Shown: one piece after another, positions 1 to 8,567 of the stretch | How the letters are laid out: each line of letters begins with the position of its first letter | Position numbering within the stretch: the first letter of the stretch is position 1 | DNA from: CAYFJO01 sp964343305 | Lineage (GTDB): Bacteria; Planctomycetota; Planctomycetia; Pirellulales; Pirellulaceae | NCBI GenBank assembly: GCA_964343305.1 | Contig: CAYFJO010000133.1 | Coordinates: forward strand, 1 to 24,773 | DNA: 24,773 nt | Direction: 5' to 3' | Translations under genes and position numbers: made by a program | The notes under the pieces: model-generated | What the model saw: the letters and a program-made list of their open reading frames with translations, nothing else | What the model was told of the DNA's origin: nothing | The model's database searches: none

Positions 1-2
1 AT

Positions 3-227
3 GGTCGCAACAACCACGCACTGCGTTCGCAACACTACCGCTACATCCGCTATGCCGACGGTGGTGAAGAGCTGTACGACCATCGCGCCGACCCGATGGA
101 ATTCAACAATCTGGCCGAGAATTCGAAATTGGCGGACGTGAAGAATCAGATGGCACCGTGGCTGCCGAAAACCAATGTGCCGGAAGCGCCGCGCGACAAG
201 AATCTTTCCAAATCCAAAAAGAAGTAA
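3..227 (+). CDS. Sulfatase, C-terminal fragment (gene begins before the window)
   Basis: The reading frame is open from the first bases and ends at TAA 225-227, giving about 74 residues of C-terminus. It contains RYIRYADGGEELYDH, followed by DPMEFNNLAEN and WLPKTNVPEAP. That order (R-Y-I-R-Y, E-L-Y-D-H, D-P-x-E-x-x-N-L-A, W-L-P) is the usual end of planctomycete type I sulfatases of the iduronate-2-sulfatase/choline-sulfatase kind. These enzymes hydrolyse sulfate esters, often on algal polysaccharides. The catalytic Cys/formylglycine motif lies upstream of the window, so activity and substrate cannot be judged. The protein ends in a lysine-rich tail (KNLSKSKKK). It converges with the minus-strand gene ending at 490; the 262 bp between them hold no convincing gene or terminator. 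Confidence 0.85.
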   Translation, partial: GRNNHALRSQHYRYIRYADGGEELYDHRADPMEFNNLAENSKLADVKNQMAPWLPKTNVPEAPRDKNLSKSKKK

Positions 228-489
228 GCTGCATTTTAGGTAAACTCGCGGGCTCCGGTCCGAGCCAAATTGCTCGAACTGAACGTATTCCGGAACGCTC
301 AGTGGGCACCGAAAAACGTATGGGGCGATGAGATTGATCACCCACAGAACGCGCGGGTCAGAAATGGGTGGGTTCTTGCGCGATTCGCACGAACCGAAAG
401 AAAACAGCAATCCGGTCCACCACATCCATCTCGGCCTACAATGAACTGCTAAATCTGTTCATGGCGAACGTCGGCCAACTTACAGTGCG

Positions 490-1698
490 CTACTTGCGCT
501 TATTCTCAAACCAAACCGGTCCGCCCCATTTTCCGTTCACGACAAAATCCAGATCACCGTCTTGGTCGAGGTCTACGACGGGAATGTTCATCCCCGAGCC
601 GATGCCAGCATCGAAAGAAATGACGTGTTTTTTCCAGACGCGTGACAAGTCGTGTTTCGCCTGGGCCTGTTTTAACTCGTACCAGTACAAACCTAATTTT
701 CCGTGGCCGTCCGGATCACGCCCATCGTGAGCGAAAAAGCGTTTTCCGGTGATCAAGTCCTTATCGCCATCGCCATCCACGTCCGCCATCGCGAGACTGT
801 GGGCCTGAGTCCAGCTCGCGTCGATAATGTGTTGTTTCCAACGGATAGTCGATCCTAACGGGATCTGTTGATACCAGAAGATGCCGTGCTTGTGTGCGGA
901 ACTAGTGACGATGTCGTTCAAGCCGTCGCCGTTGACATCGCATGTGAAGATTTGTGGAGTGTGATCGCTCTTTCCCTCCTCGATATGGCCTACGGCCAGA
1001 GGGTGTTCCTTCCATGCTCCCTTTCGTGGATCCGATGGTGCTTCGAACCACGCGTCGGGACGGAGCACGTCGGGGCGACCGTCTCCGTTGACGTCGCCGA
1101 CACCACATCCCCAGGCGAGCGTCTTCTCTGAAATCACGTGTTTGATCAACTGCTGTTTGCCACTGGTAGTTTTGGCAAGTTCGTACCAGATGGTGCCAGT
1201 TACCGACGGGAGAACCTCCAGAGCCTTGCCATCGCCGTCGACGTCCCACAGTTCGCCGTGCTCGAAATGACCGTTTTCTTCGATAATTGTGCGCGGCCAG
1301 AGACCACCAGCACCCCCGGTGTTGCGATACCACTCCGACCTCTTGCCGTGCCATGAACAGGAGATGACATCCAGAAGGCCATCCCCGTCGACATCGAGCG
1401 GGGCGTTCATGAAATCCCAATAGTAGCCGCGCCCGTCCTCGTCGACTTTTCCCCCCAGCCGGCGGATTTTGCGAGGCTTCCAGTCGGGGGCAATGTACAG
1501 GTAAGGCCCCGCTACGATATCAATCTTTCCGTCGTTGTTGAAATCGCCAACACCGCACGTTTCGCTGCGAAACGTGCCGACGCGATGCATGACAAACTGG
1601 ACTCCGTCGCTGGCAAGAACAGGTTGGGATGCACTGTAACAGAACGTGGCCACGAGGAGGACACGAATCGTAATCGGGTGGGAGACGAAACGGCACAT
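490..1698 (-). CDS. Secreted FG-GAP/VCBS repeat protein
   Basis: About 402 residues. I chose the ATG at 1698 because it starts a normal signal peptide (basic MCRFVSHPITIR, then hydrophobic VLLVATFCYSASQPVLAS) and has GAGAAG just upstream; the frame stays open to 1821, but that extension looks non-coding. The mature protein carries about seven calcium-binding-like FG-GAP motifs, including GDFNNDGKIDIV, DVDGDGLLDVI, GDVNGDGRPDVL, DVNGDGLNDIV, DVDGDGDKDLI and DLDQDGDLDFV, each followed by a W-Y/F-E strand ('IWYE', 'VWFENK'). This is a seven-bladed integrin-like propeller, a common exported binding module in planctomycetes. No catalytic residues are visible, so a role in carbohydrate or protein binding at the cell surface is inference. 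It is last in the minus-strand run from 5.7 kb but is separated from the WD40-like gene by 276 bp, so co-transcription is uncertain. Confidence 0.85.
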   Translation of the reverse strand: MCRFVSHPITIRVLLVATFCYSASQPVLASDGVQFVMHRVGTFRSETCGVGDFNNDGKIDIVAGPYLYIAPDWKPRKIRRLGGKVDEDGRGYYWDFMNAPLDVDGDGLLDVISCSWHGKRSEWYRNTGGAGGLWPRTIIEENGHFEHGELWDVDGDGKALEVLPSVTGTIWYELAKTTSGKQQLIKHVISEKTLAWGCGVGDVNGDGRPDVLRPDAWFEAPSDPRKGAWKEHPLAVGHIEEGKSDHTPQIFTCDVNGDGLNDIVTSSAHKHGIFWYQQIPLGSTIRWKQHIIDASWTQAHSLAMADVDGDGDKDLITGKRFFAHDGRDPDGHGKLGLYWYELKQAQAKHDLSRVWKKHVISFDAGIGSGMNIPVVDLDQDGDLDFVVNGKWGGPVWFENKRK

Positions 1699-1974
1699 AA
1701 GTCTTCTCAAACGGACGTTCGAATTTCGGAAACACAAAAAATGGAAGCTGTCCGGCGTCGCCCTTATCTCTTTGTTAGGGATGAAAAACTGGATTGTCCG
1801 GGCTTGGAAAGGCTCTGTCAAGTTGCCGAGTTAAGAGGACGTCGGTGGAGACGAAGAAGTTGCATTCGTCCGTGTTCTCCTCGGCGATTTTCAACCGGCG
1901 GCCCGTAAAGTCGCCAAGACGGCACTCTTGCCCTCTCCAGGTAAGCGATTGGCAATCGCAGCGAAAAGCGAGTC

Positions 1975-3060
1975 TCATTCACCAAACCGCCTAACGTCGC
2001 GGCCATCGGACAGCATGCGGATCATTCCACCGTAGCACCCCGCAAGAAATGCACTTCCCTCGGGCGAAAAGACAAACCGTTCCGGATTGACTTCGGGCCG
2101 GACCAGTTCGCCAGCGTCGCGGCGATAATACGTGCGGAACGTGCCTTGTTGAAAAGTGTACCTTCGGAGTTCCTTGCGCGTGCCCACGTGCCAGAACACG
2201 GTGTCACCGTTGTCCTGTGAACCCACGCCGAGAACTTCGCCATCAGGAGTGAAGAAAGGTTGTTGGTGAGCTTTATTCCCTGCGTTCAACCTGGTAATCG
2301 GCTTCATCGTTGAAGTCTGCCAAATCAAGACGTTGCCCGCGTTGTGACCGGATGCGATGAGTGTTCCATCAGGCGAAAATGTGAACGAATAGAACGGCTC
2401 GTCCAATTCCATGGTTTCCGTGAAGATGCTCTCATCGCTCATGCGACACATCCTGATGCGGAACCGATCACCGACCGGCACGACACCCGCAATCCAATGG
2501 CCTGACGGGGCGTAGCGAACGTTGAGTGCGTTTGCTAATCCGGCGATTTCCCGACCACGCTCCCAAGTGTCCATTGCAAACAATACACACTTCGTTTGAC
2601 TCAGCACGGCAATCGTCTTGCCATCCTTGGAGAAGTCGAAATTGTGGCAGCGATCGAATTGATGTGTCAGTTTTCCGGACCCTATGTCGATCACTCCGAC
2701 GGTGTTGAGTGCCAACCGATCGGCCGTTGAAAAGACTCTCGCAAACGCAACGTATTTTCCGTCAGGCGAAAAACGCAACCGCGTCAAATCACCAAACGTT
2801 TCCACACGGCGCAGACGCTTTCCCGATTCAACGTCGTAGATTTGCACAACGCCACACTTGCGCGGGCTGGGATGAGGTCGAGGCGGAAACTCTTCGTTCG
2901 ACATTCCAGAGATTCCCGTCGCGATCAATTTGCCGTCGGGTGAAAAGGCAACGCATTGTGCATCCCGGGCCGGGACAAAGGGAGCTGCAAGTGCTGGCGG
3001 ACGTACATCGAAATGAATTGCGAGAACGATACTCAAGATGAAAAGTTGTCGAAGTGCCAT
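1975..3060 (-). CDS. Secreted WD40-like beta-propeller protein
   Basis: About 361 residues. The ATG at 3060 opens a clear signal peptide (MALRQLFILSIVLAIHFDV, then PPALAA). An alternative ATG at 3087 (MNPQNSESIM) has GGAT at a reasonable distance and cannot be excluded. The protein has at least seven WD40-type blades recognisable by S-P-D-G strands: AFSPDGKLIATG, LRFSPDGKYVAFA, FDFSKDGKTIAVLS, VRYAPSGHWIAGV, FTFSPDGTLIASG with NVLIWQ, FFTPDGEVLGVG with VFWH, and FVFSPEGSAFLAG. Such proteins are usually interaction scaffolds; no enzymatic motif is visible. It lies 99 bp downstream of the M14-type deacylase gene on the same strand, which could place it in one transcript with the ligase and deacylase, but a functional link is not shown. 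Confidence 0.85.
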   Translation of the reverse strand: MALRQLFILSIVLAIHFDVRPPALAAPFVPARDAQCVAFSPDGKLIATGISGMSNEEFPPRPHPSPRKCGVVQIYDVESGKRLRRVETFGDLTRLRFSPDGKYVAFARVFSTADRLALNTVGVIDIGSGKLTHQFDRCHNFDFSKDGKTIAVLSQTKCVLFAMDTWERGREIAGLANALNVRYAPSGHWIAGVVPVGDRFRIRMCRMSDESIFTETMELDEPFYSFTFSPDGTLIASGHNAGNVLIWQTSTMKPITRLNAGNKAHQQPFFTPDGEVLGVGSQDNGDTVFWHVGTRKELRRYTFQQGTFRTYYRRDAGELVRPEVNPERFVFSPEGSAFLAGCYGGMIRMLSDGRDVRRFGE

Positions 3061-3159
3061 GATGGACTCGGAGTTTTGGGGGTTCATTTCAGATCCAATA
3101 TAGCTTAACCAATTTTGGCCGCGAGTTCCTCGTTCCAACATGCGAACCGAGAAAGGTTA

Positions 3160-4089
3160 TCAATAGCGATCGGCTCGCACGTCGTGCTCTTTAACGATCA
3201 CGAAGCCATCGTCGCACGGCGGTTTGTAGAGTGGCATCAAGATATAACCATCGGTGTCCGCGACAATCTTGCCACTGGAGTCTTCGGCGAGTAGTTCGCC
3301 GCGATCGACGGCTTGAAAGCTGTGATAGCCCGGCCGCATGCGAAAACCGTCACCATTCACCACTCGGTGACGATAGACCACTTCAAAATGCTGAGGCATC
3401 TCGGCACTGGCGTGCCGCAACATCTCTTCGGCCCATTCGTATTTGCCCTCCATCTCGTCTTTGTGCACACAGCCTGACATCGAGAGGGCCAGCCACAACA
3501 CACCTTCGCAGTACTCAATCGAGTTGTGATGGTCGTGGCGACCGCCTTCGGCGATGACGACCTCGTGTCCGAGACTGGCCATGTAATGGCCAAGCGTCCC
3601 GACGATGCAGGAGTGCGGATCCGCCACAATCGGGATATGAAATCGTGGCAGAATATCGTCCGCATTCAAGCAGGGAACGGCATAAATAAATGGTGCGCAC
3701 TCGCTGGAAGTTGTGTGCAGGTCCAACGAAAAAACCGGCCTCGAAGCACGCTGAACCGTGTCGTCAATCAAACGCGCAAGCTGTTTCATCTCGGCATATT
3801 CATGCAACGACGACTCATGAATGTCGCTCTCCAGAATCCGATTAACGTCCTCCGTGATCCACATACGATTGAGGTCGTGGTCGATGTAGCGGATTCCCTT
3901 TTGCAGCGCAAGCAAGTTTCCGCGCGCCGCCACAAAGGTGCCCCGCACGGGAATTGAATACGCCTTGAGATGATTGACGACGCGTTCCGCGGCAACGACG
4001 CCGGCGGGTTCGCTGCCGTGAATGCCGGCCGTACAAAACAGGGCCGGTCCACCGAGGATGGATGTAAACTCGCCAATGATCCTTTGCAT
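3160..4089 (-). CDS. Aspartoacylase/succinylglutamate desuccinylase-like zinc hydrolase (M14-like)
   Basis: 309 residues, cytoplasmic (no signal peptide), near the usual family length. The zinc site of the AstE/AspA branch of carboxypeptidase-like hydrolases is complete: H24 and E27 in AGIHGSEPAG, and H125 in SLDLHTTSSE. The D-x-N-R motif is at DHDLNR (70-75) and the probable catalytic Glu is E181 in VIAEGGRHD. Family members remove acyl groups (acetyl, succinyl) from amino acids such as Asp or Glu, or cleave related amide bonds. The C-terminal part (from about residue 225) is the beta-rich domain typical of the family. The gene starts 29 bp after the stop of the ATP-grasp ligase gene, so both are probably translated from one message. 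The natural substrate is unknown; a peptide or acyl-amino acid made by the neighbouring ligase is a reasonable inference, not a demonstrated fact. Confidence 0.88.
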   Translation of the reverse strand: MQRIIGEFTSILGGPALFCTAGIHGSEPAGVVAAERVVNHLKAYSIPVRGTFVAARGNLLALQKGIRYIDHDLNRMWITEDVNRILESDIHESSLHEYAEMKQLARLIDDTVQRASRPVFSLDLHTTSSECAPFIYAVPCLNADDILPRFHIPIVADPHSCIVGTLGHYMASLGHEVVIAEGGRHDHHNSIEYCEGVLWLALSMSGCVHKDEMEGKYEWAEEMLRHASAEMPQHFEVVYRHRVVNGDGFRMRPGYHSFQAVDRGELLAEDSSGKIVADTDGYILMPLYKPPCDDGFVIVKEHDVRADRY

Positions 4090-4118
4090 GTCGCCGTTGC
4101 TTTCCTGGTCGGATTACT

Positions 4119-5711
4119 TCAAGGTGTCGTACTTTGCGAGATCACCGGACGGGAACCGAACCCGCGACGTGCTTCTCGAGCCAGAATCTCGGTTGTCGAT
4201 TCGTAACTTTCCAGCGCGCGCTCGGGCGTATCCGCAATGCAGACCACGCCAAGCTTGCCAAATTCGGACAGCGCGCCGATCAAGTGAAACACAACCCCTT
4301 GTTGTGTCGCACCATGAAAGTGGATGTCGTTCTCGACAGCAATGTCAATCAAATTGTCCGCGTCCAACCCACGATAGAGTTCGTTTTCCAGGTTGTCCGA
4401 CGCGTAGTAACATCGCGGTTCGCCGGCCGGCGTGTGATAGGTCGCCGTCTCGGTGTCGTAATGGCCGTGGGTGAGAAATTGCAGCATAAAAAACGGATGC
4501 GTCGCGCCGCCTTTGCGAATGTTGACTTCGATTCCGTAATTGGCCCAACGATCACCCTCTTTGACACAGAGAAAGTCGATTCCAATTTGTCCCAGCACGC
4601 CTCGATCGCGCAACAACTCGCAGATCCGCATTCCCATCTCTTGAATTTCGACGCGGTATCCTTCCTCCGCGGGAAAGGCACATGCCAAATAGATTTGTCC
4701 CGACGGACCGCCCAGGATCTGGTCTTGAATCGACATCACGGTCACATTGCCCAGCGGATCGATGTGGTAGCGAGCATTGGGTGACTGCTTCTGATCGCCC
4801 TCAATAAAACACTCCACAATTCCGCCCATTTCGGCGAACCGCTCGTGGTACTTTTCCCAATCCTCGTTCTTGGCCTCATACTTCAGCTTCGTCGGCAGTT
4901 GATCGTGGACCCAGCGCTTCAGACCGTCGCCCTCGGGACATCCGTTGTAATAAAACAGCGAGTTGCCCTCGCCCGAGAAGCCCTCGTTCAGCTTGACGAC
5001 CGCCCTCTTCATATTCGAGTGTTTCTTCTTTAATTCGGCCAGTGCTTCGGCCATGTCGTTGCGATCGCGCAGGTGTTCGCGGCCGTCCGGCATCGGAATG
5101 CCCGCCTTGCGCATCACTTCACGCCCGTGGCTCTTGTCGCCCAGGTGCACCAACGCAGGATCGCAACCGTACAACGGAATCCCGAGCCGAACTGCCAGAG
5201 TCCGTTCCTGTGCTGTCGTACAAAAGCAGGTCATGTAGGCGGAATCCGGATGCCTGATTTTCTCTCGAATGCGCTGAATCAATCGTGGCCGGGCCAAAAT
5301 CTTGGACGTCAGCGACTTGTGCGAACTGTCGTGGCAGCAAAGCAGCGTGAGCCGACGCCGCGCATGGCTCACAGGGATACCTGGCAAAAGATGAAGATAG
5401 TAGTCGATGATGGTCGGGTGAACGGGCTGGCTCGTGACATAGATGACGTCCGTCTGCGGCATGCGGAGCATCATCAAGAGACACAACAAACGTTCTTCGT
5501 AATACGGCGCACCGGCGATCTTGCTGATGACCTGCTGGTCGAGACTCAGGCTAGGCACGACCACGACGCTGCGCGGCATATGGCGACCCGCGGGATCAAA
5601 CTCTCGAAGCTGGCGGAATAGATGCAATTGCAGTTGGGAAAACGCCTCGAGTTCAGCACTCGAACCCGGTTCTGGAATGCTTCCGCCATACATATCATCG
5701 CGATCATCCAT
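4119..5711 (-). CDS. ATP-grasp ligase, PGM1-like (peptide ligase related)
   Basis: 530 residues from the ATG at 5711, which has AGGA about 12 nt upstream; the frame is open to 5858 but the extra residues look non-coding, and an ATG at 5693 is also possible. An N-terminal Rossmann-like half (about 45-190) precedes an ATP-grasp domain: VVKLNEGFSGEGNS (K240, glycine-rich loop 244-250), GIDF (D379) and the Mg-binding GIEVNIRKGG (E395, N397). The C-terminal region with NDIHFHGATQQGVVFHLIGA matches my memory of the PGM1_C domain found in the pheganomycin peptide ligase and relatives. Such enzymes activate a carboxylate as acyl phosphate and join it to an amine, often on a peptide. No signal peptide. 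It heads a minus-strand unit with the deacylase gene. It could equally be a carboxylate-amine ligase for a small molecule. It is divergent from the PQQ-type propeller gene across about 170 bp. Confidence 0.82.
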   Translation of the reverse strand: MDDRDDMYGGSIPEPGSSAELEAFSQLQLHLFRQLREFDPAGRHMPRSVVVVPSLSLDQQVISKIAGAPYYEERLLCLLMMLRMPQTDVIYVTSQPVHPTIIDYYLHLLPGIPVSHARRRLTLLCCHDSSHKSLTSKILARPRLIQRIREKIRHPDSAYMTCFCTTAQERTLAVRLGIPLYGCDPALVHLGDKSHGREVMRKAGIPMPDGREHLRDRNDMAEALAELKKKHSNMKRAVVKLNEGFSGEGNSLFYYNGCPEGDGLKRWVHDQLPTKLKYEAKNEDWEKYHERFAEMGGIVECFIEGDQKQSPNARYHIDPLGNVTVMSIQDQILGGPSGQIYLACAFPAEEGYRVEIQEMGMRICELLRDRGVLGQIGIDFLCVKEGDRWANYGIEVNIRKGGATHPFFMLQFLTHGHYDTETATYHTPAGEPRCYYASDNLENELYRGLDADNLIDIAVENDIHFHGATQQGVVFHLIGALSEFGKLGVVCIADTPERALESYESTTEILAREARRGFGSRPVISQSTTP

Positions 5712-5881
5712 TTCGTCGGCAATTCCTGTCAAGGTTCGATCGGTGTCTGACTTTTCAAGTTTATCAAAAGCAGTAACCGACCGGCAATACAAGCAAACGT
5801 TTAAGACTTTTGCACCACCCGCGAGTGCCAGGCACCACGCGGATGTCTTGTCAACCAACTTGTTGTAGAATTGTTGCCGTC

Positions 5882-7345
5882 ATGAGCCAACATTCAATAC
5901 GAATTCTGGAGATAAAACGAGTGCTTACCTTCACAAACTTGATTGTCCGAGTCGCGGCGTTCAGTGTTATTTTTGTCTCGTTTGTTTGGTCCGGCGAGCC
6001 CACATACTTTCGCAGCGACCAGGGAGTTGCCGGCGATGACGACCAGCCGTTACCTCACGAGTTTGGCGAGAAAAACCAAATCTGGCGAACACCGATTGGC
6101 CAAGGCCTTTCGACCCCATGTGTTGTTGGCGATCGGATATTTCTGACTACGTTTGATCAAGAAAAAGAAAAGCTGGCCACGGTTTGTCTCGATCGCGCGA
6201 AGGGCACCGTGCAATGGAAGCAAGTCGCCCCGGTCAAGAAGATCGAACAAGTGCATCGCACTGGCAATCCCGCGGCCAGCTCGCCGGCCAGCGACGGCGA
6301 GCGAGTTTATTCGTTCTTTGGCAGTTATGGGCTGCTGTGCTATGACCACGACGGGGATCTGCTGTGGAAGCGCGCGATGGGCCCGTTTCAAGATGAATTT
6401 GGTGCCGCCAGTTCACCCGTGCTGGTGGACGACAAAGTTGTTTTGAACGAAGACCATGACGTCGATAGCCATCTGTTGGCTCTGAACAAACTGACGGGAG
6501 AAATCGCGTGGCGTGTGTCGCGCGAAGGCCAGACTCGCAGCTATTCGACTCCCATCGTTTGGTCATCGGGCGGAAAAAAACAGTTGATCGTTGCCGGTGC
6601 ATTGCAACTGGCCGCGTATGATGTCAAAACCGGCGAAAAGAAGTGGTGGGCCAATGGCCTTTCGCGCATCCTCGACACAACTCCGCTCCTGGTGGACGGA
6701 ATCGTTTACGTCGCCACCTGGACGCCCGGCGGGGATCCCACGCAGCGCATCGCGATGGAACCTTACGCCGAAGCCACCAGCGAGTACGACAAAAACGGCG
6801 ATGGCTTGATCGCCAAGACCGAATTGCCGCCGGGCGCGGTGCTGACGCGATTCTTCCGCATCGATTTAGACCAGGACGAAAAGCTGAACGAAGACGAATG
6901 GAACAAGCATCGGCGCGTCTTTGAACTGGCACAAAACGTTGCCTTGGCGATCAAACCAGGCGGCGAAGGTGACGTCACGAAAACGGGCATTCGTTGGACG
7001 GCTCGCAGAGGTTTGCCGACCGTACCCAGCCCCGTCGTCTATCGCGGCATCGTCTACATGGTCAAAGACGGCGGCATCATCACCAGCCTCGACGCGATGA
7101 CCGGCGAAATCACCAAACGCGGCCGAGCCGAAGGCCGTGGCAACTATTACGCCTCGGCCGTCGCCGGCGACGGCAAAGTCTACCTGACGAGCGAAAGCGG
7201 CGTCATCAGCGTCCTTAAAGCCGCCGCCGAATGGGAGATCCTCGCATCCCACGATTTCGGCGAACGAATCTTGGCCACCCCCGTAATCTCCGGCGCTGAG
7301 ATGTTCATTCGCACCGACGAAGCAATCTACTGCGTGCGCAATTAG
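5882..7345 (+). CDS. Secreted PQQ-type beta-propeller protein with an EF-hand pair
   Basis: About 487 residues. The ATG at 5882 starts MSQHSIRILEIKR followed by a hydrophobic stretch to about residue 37, a signal peptide or anchor; upstream extension to 5810 is unlikely. The body has PQQ-like propeller blades: GDRIFLTTFDQ, GTVQWKQV, GERVYSFFGSYGLLCYD with GDLLWKR, LNKLTGEIAWRV, YDVKTGEKKWW, GIVYVATW, GIVYMVKDGGIITSLD, GKVYLTSESGVISVL. Between blades two EF-hand loops occur, DKNGDGLIAKTE (from residue 303) and DLDQDEKLNEDE (from residue 328), so calcium binding is likely. This fused layout is familiar from planctomycete 'PQQ-binding-like propeller' proteins. No redox cofactor site can be assigned, so it may be a structural or binding protein rather than a dehydrogenase. 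A strong terminator follows at 7380. Confidence 0.88.
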   Translation: MSQHSIRILEIKRVLTFTNLIVRVAAFSVIFVSFVWSGEPTYFRSDQGVAGDDDQPLPHEFGEKNQIWRTPIGQGLSTPCVVGDRIFLTTFDQEKEKLATVCLDRAKGTVQWKQVAPVKKIEQVHRTGNPAASSPASDGERVYSFFGSYGLLCYDHDGDLLWKRAMGPFQDEFGAASSPVLVDDKVVLNEDHDVDSHLLALNKLTGEIAWRVSREGQTRSYSTPIVWSSGGKKQLIVAGALQLAAYDVKTGEKKWWANGLSRILDTTPLLVDGIVYVATWTPGGDPTQRIAMEPYAEATSEYDKNGDGLIAKTELPPGAVLTRFFRIDLDQDEKLNEDEWNKHRRVFELAQNVALAIKPGGEGDVTKTGIRWTARRGLPTVPSPVVYRGIVYMVKDGGIITSLDAMTGEITKRGRAEGRGNYYASAVAGDGKVYLTSESGVISVLKAAAEWEILASHDFGERILATPVISGAEMFIRTDEAIYCVRN

Positions 7346-7379
7346 ACAACGGCGCACTAATTCGAACCTGCCTCTGAAG

Positions 7380-7405
7380 CCGCTGGATTCATTCCAGCGG
7401 TTTTT
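7380..7405 (+). terminator. Rho-independent terminator after the PQQ-type propeller gene
   Basis: A perfect 8-bp stem, CCGCTGGA (7380-7387) with TCCAGCGG (7393-7400), encloses a 5-nt loop TTCAT and is followed directly by five T (7401-7405). It lies 35 bp after the propeller gene's stop codon, the expected place. It also limits how far upstream the next gene (M48-C2) can begin. Confidence 0.8.
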
Positions 7406-7436
7406 CACTTTCTACCCAGCCCAATCTAGCCCAATA

Positions 7437-7457
7437 CCGCTTGCGTAAAGCAAGCGG
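7437..7457. repeat. Perfect short hairpin before the M48-C2 gene
   Basis: CCGCTTGC (7437-7444), loop GTAAA, GCAAGCGG (7450-7457): an 8-bp perfect stem with no T tract. It sits 21 bp before the likely TTG start of the M48-C2 gene, and the TAA at 7446-7448 in its loop is the in-frame stop that bounds that frame. It could be a translational control hairpin, an operator, or a half of a palindromic repeat; there is no further evidence. Confidence 0.5.
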
Positions 7458-7478
7458 CATCGGCTGATCGCCGAACAA

Positions 7479-8537
7479 TTGAACGGGTTGCCGGTCGACC
7501 AGCAACCGGCGTTTCGGCACGTCAAGCAAATTGTCGACGAGTGTGCCGGGAAACTCGGAATCGCTTCGCCGCATCTGTTCGTCCGCTGCGATTCAAGGGT
7601 CGACGCTTATGTGACCGGGATTTGCGAACCGCACATCCTGGTTTTGTCGTCGCAGTTGTACGAATTGTTCAAACACCGCCCCGACGAAATGCGATTTGTC
7701 ATCGGCCACGAACTGGGGCACATCAAATGCGGGCACATCCGGTCGCACGCGGTGGGACGGGCGTTGATGCAATTTGTGCGGCGCGGAAACTCTTCGCGAT
7801 TTCGCCCTGGTTTTGTGGCCAAATTGATCGTGGGCCAGTTGATGATGTGGTTTCGTGAATCGCAATTTTCGGCCGATCGCGCGGCGTTGTTGTGTGTCGA
7901 CGGAGATCTGGATGCCGCGGAATGTGCGTTGCTGCGGTTCAAGCACGGCACGCAAGAGGACGTGGACCGCAAGGTCGCGTATCAAGAGCAGATCGATTTC
8001 CTCAACGAGCCGTTTGTCCGCATCATGCGCAAGGTCCAGGCTCGCGGCGACGCTCCGTATATCTTCGATCGCATTGTCCAACTGCGTGGCTGGAGATCGA
8101 AGGGCGGCTACGACGCATTGGCTAAACGCACCGCGATGCCCGAGCAGAAGAAGCTGGTCATCGACTCGATCAAAATCCGTGGCTTGCCGAACGCGGATAT
8201 TAGTTGGGGCGACGGCAGGAAATGCGACCCGATTGTCCGCGCGGTGGTCGGCCGGAAAGTTTTCTCGACGGACTTTATCACCGACAACAATGCGCCGTCG
8301 CTGTCCATGACGACGTGGGAGGCACCTTGTTCGCTACGGACGCCGATCTTCGTCGAAGTGTTGGATCACGACTCGGTCAGCGGGCATGATTTCATCGGCG
8401 GTGCGATGTTCCAGTTGCGATCGACCGAGAAGTCTGGCGGCTGGCGAGCCAATCTGAAGTTGCGGCGTGACATCAAAAAACGCACGGCTGAAACCGACTT
8501 GCCGCAAGTGACGCTCGAGTATCACTTTGAATCCTAA
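7479..8537 (+). CDS. M48-like metallopeptidase domain fused to a C2 domain, non-ATG start
   Basis: About 352 residues. The first half resembles M48 peptidases: VIGHELGHIKCGH supplies the HExxH zinc motif (77-81), and WFRESQFSADRAALL aligns with the conserved E-x-S-A-D-R helix. In that helix the Glu that normally gives the third zinc ligand is Gln (Q129), while D133 and R134 are kept; catalysis may be weak or absent. The second half (from about 220) is a C2 domain: VIDSIKIRGLPNADIS, GDGRKCDPIVRAVV, and VEVLDHDSVSGHDFIGGAM, with the Asp residues expected to bind calcium, suggesting membrane or Ca-dependent attachment. There is no ATG before the peptidase domain: the frame opens at 7449 after a TAA, and candidate starts are CTG 7464, TTG 7479 or TTG 7488, none with a good ribosome binding site. 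No signal peptide is visible. The C-terminus ends in QVTLEYHFES. Confidence 0.8.
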   Translation: MNGLPVDQQPAFRHVKQIVDECAGKLGIASPHLFVRCDSRVDAYVTGICEPHILVLSSQLYELFKHRPDEMRFVIGHELGHIKCGHIRSHAVGRALMQFVRRGNSSRFRPGFVAKLIVGQLMMWFRESQFSADRAALLCVDGDLDAAECALLRFKHGTQEDVDRKVAYQEQIDFLNEPFVRIMRKVQARGDAPYIFDRIVQLRGWRSKGGYDALAKRTAMPEQKKLVIDSIKIRGLPNADISWGDGRKCDPIVRAVVGRKVFSTDFITDNNAPSLSMTTWEAPCSLRTPIFVEVLDHDSVSGHDFIGGAMFQLRSTEKSGGWRANLKLRRDIKKRTAETDLPQVTLEYHFES

Positions 8538-8567
8538 TCGTGCAATACACCTTTTCACTCATTCTTG

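Noticed and set aside
251..266. Small hairpin GGCTC/GAGCC after the sulfatase fragment
   Set aside because: Only five base pairs and no T tract, so not supported as a terminator.
5820..5845. GTGCCAGGCAC palindrome in the divergent region of the ligase and propeller genes
   Set aside because: Only 11 bp; possibly an operator or repeat scrap, but no second copy was seen nearby.
5840..5881. Promoter before the PQQ-type propeller gene (TTGTCA and TAGAAT)
   Set aside because: The two hexamers are only 12 bp apart, too short for a normal sigma-70 promoter.
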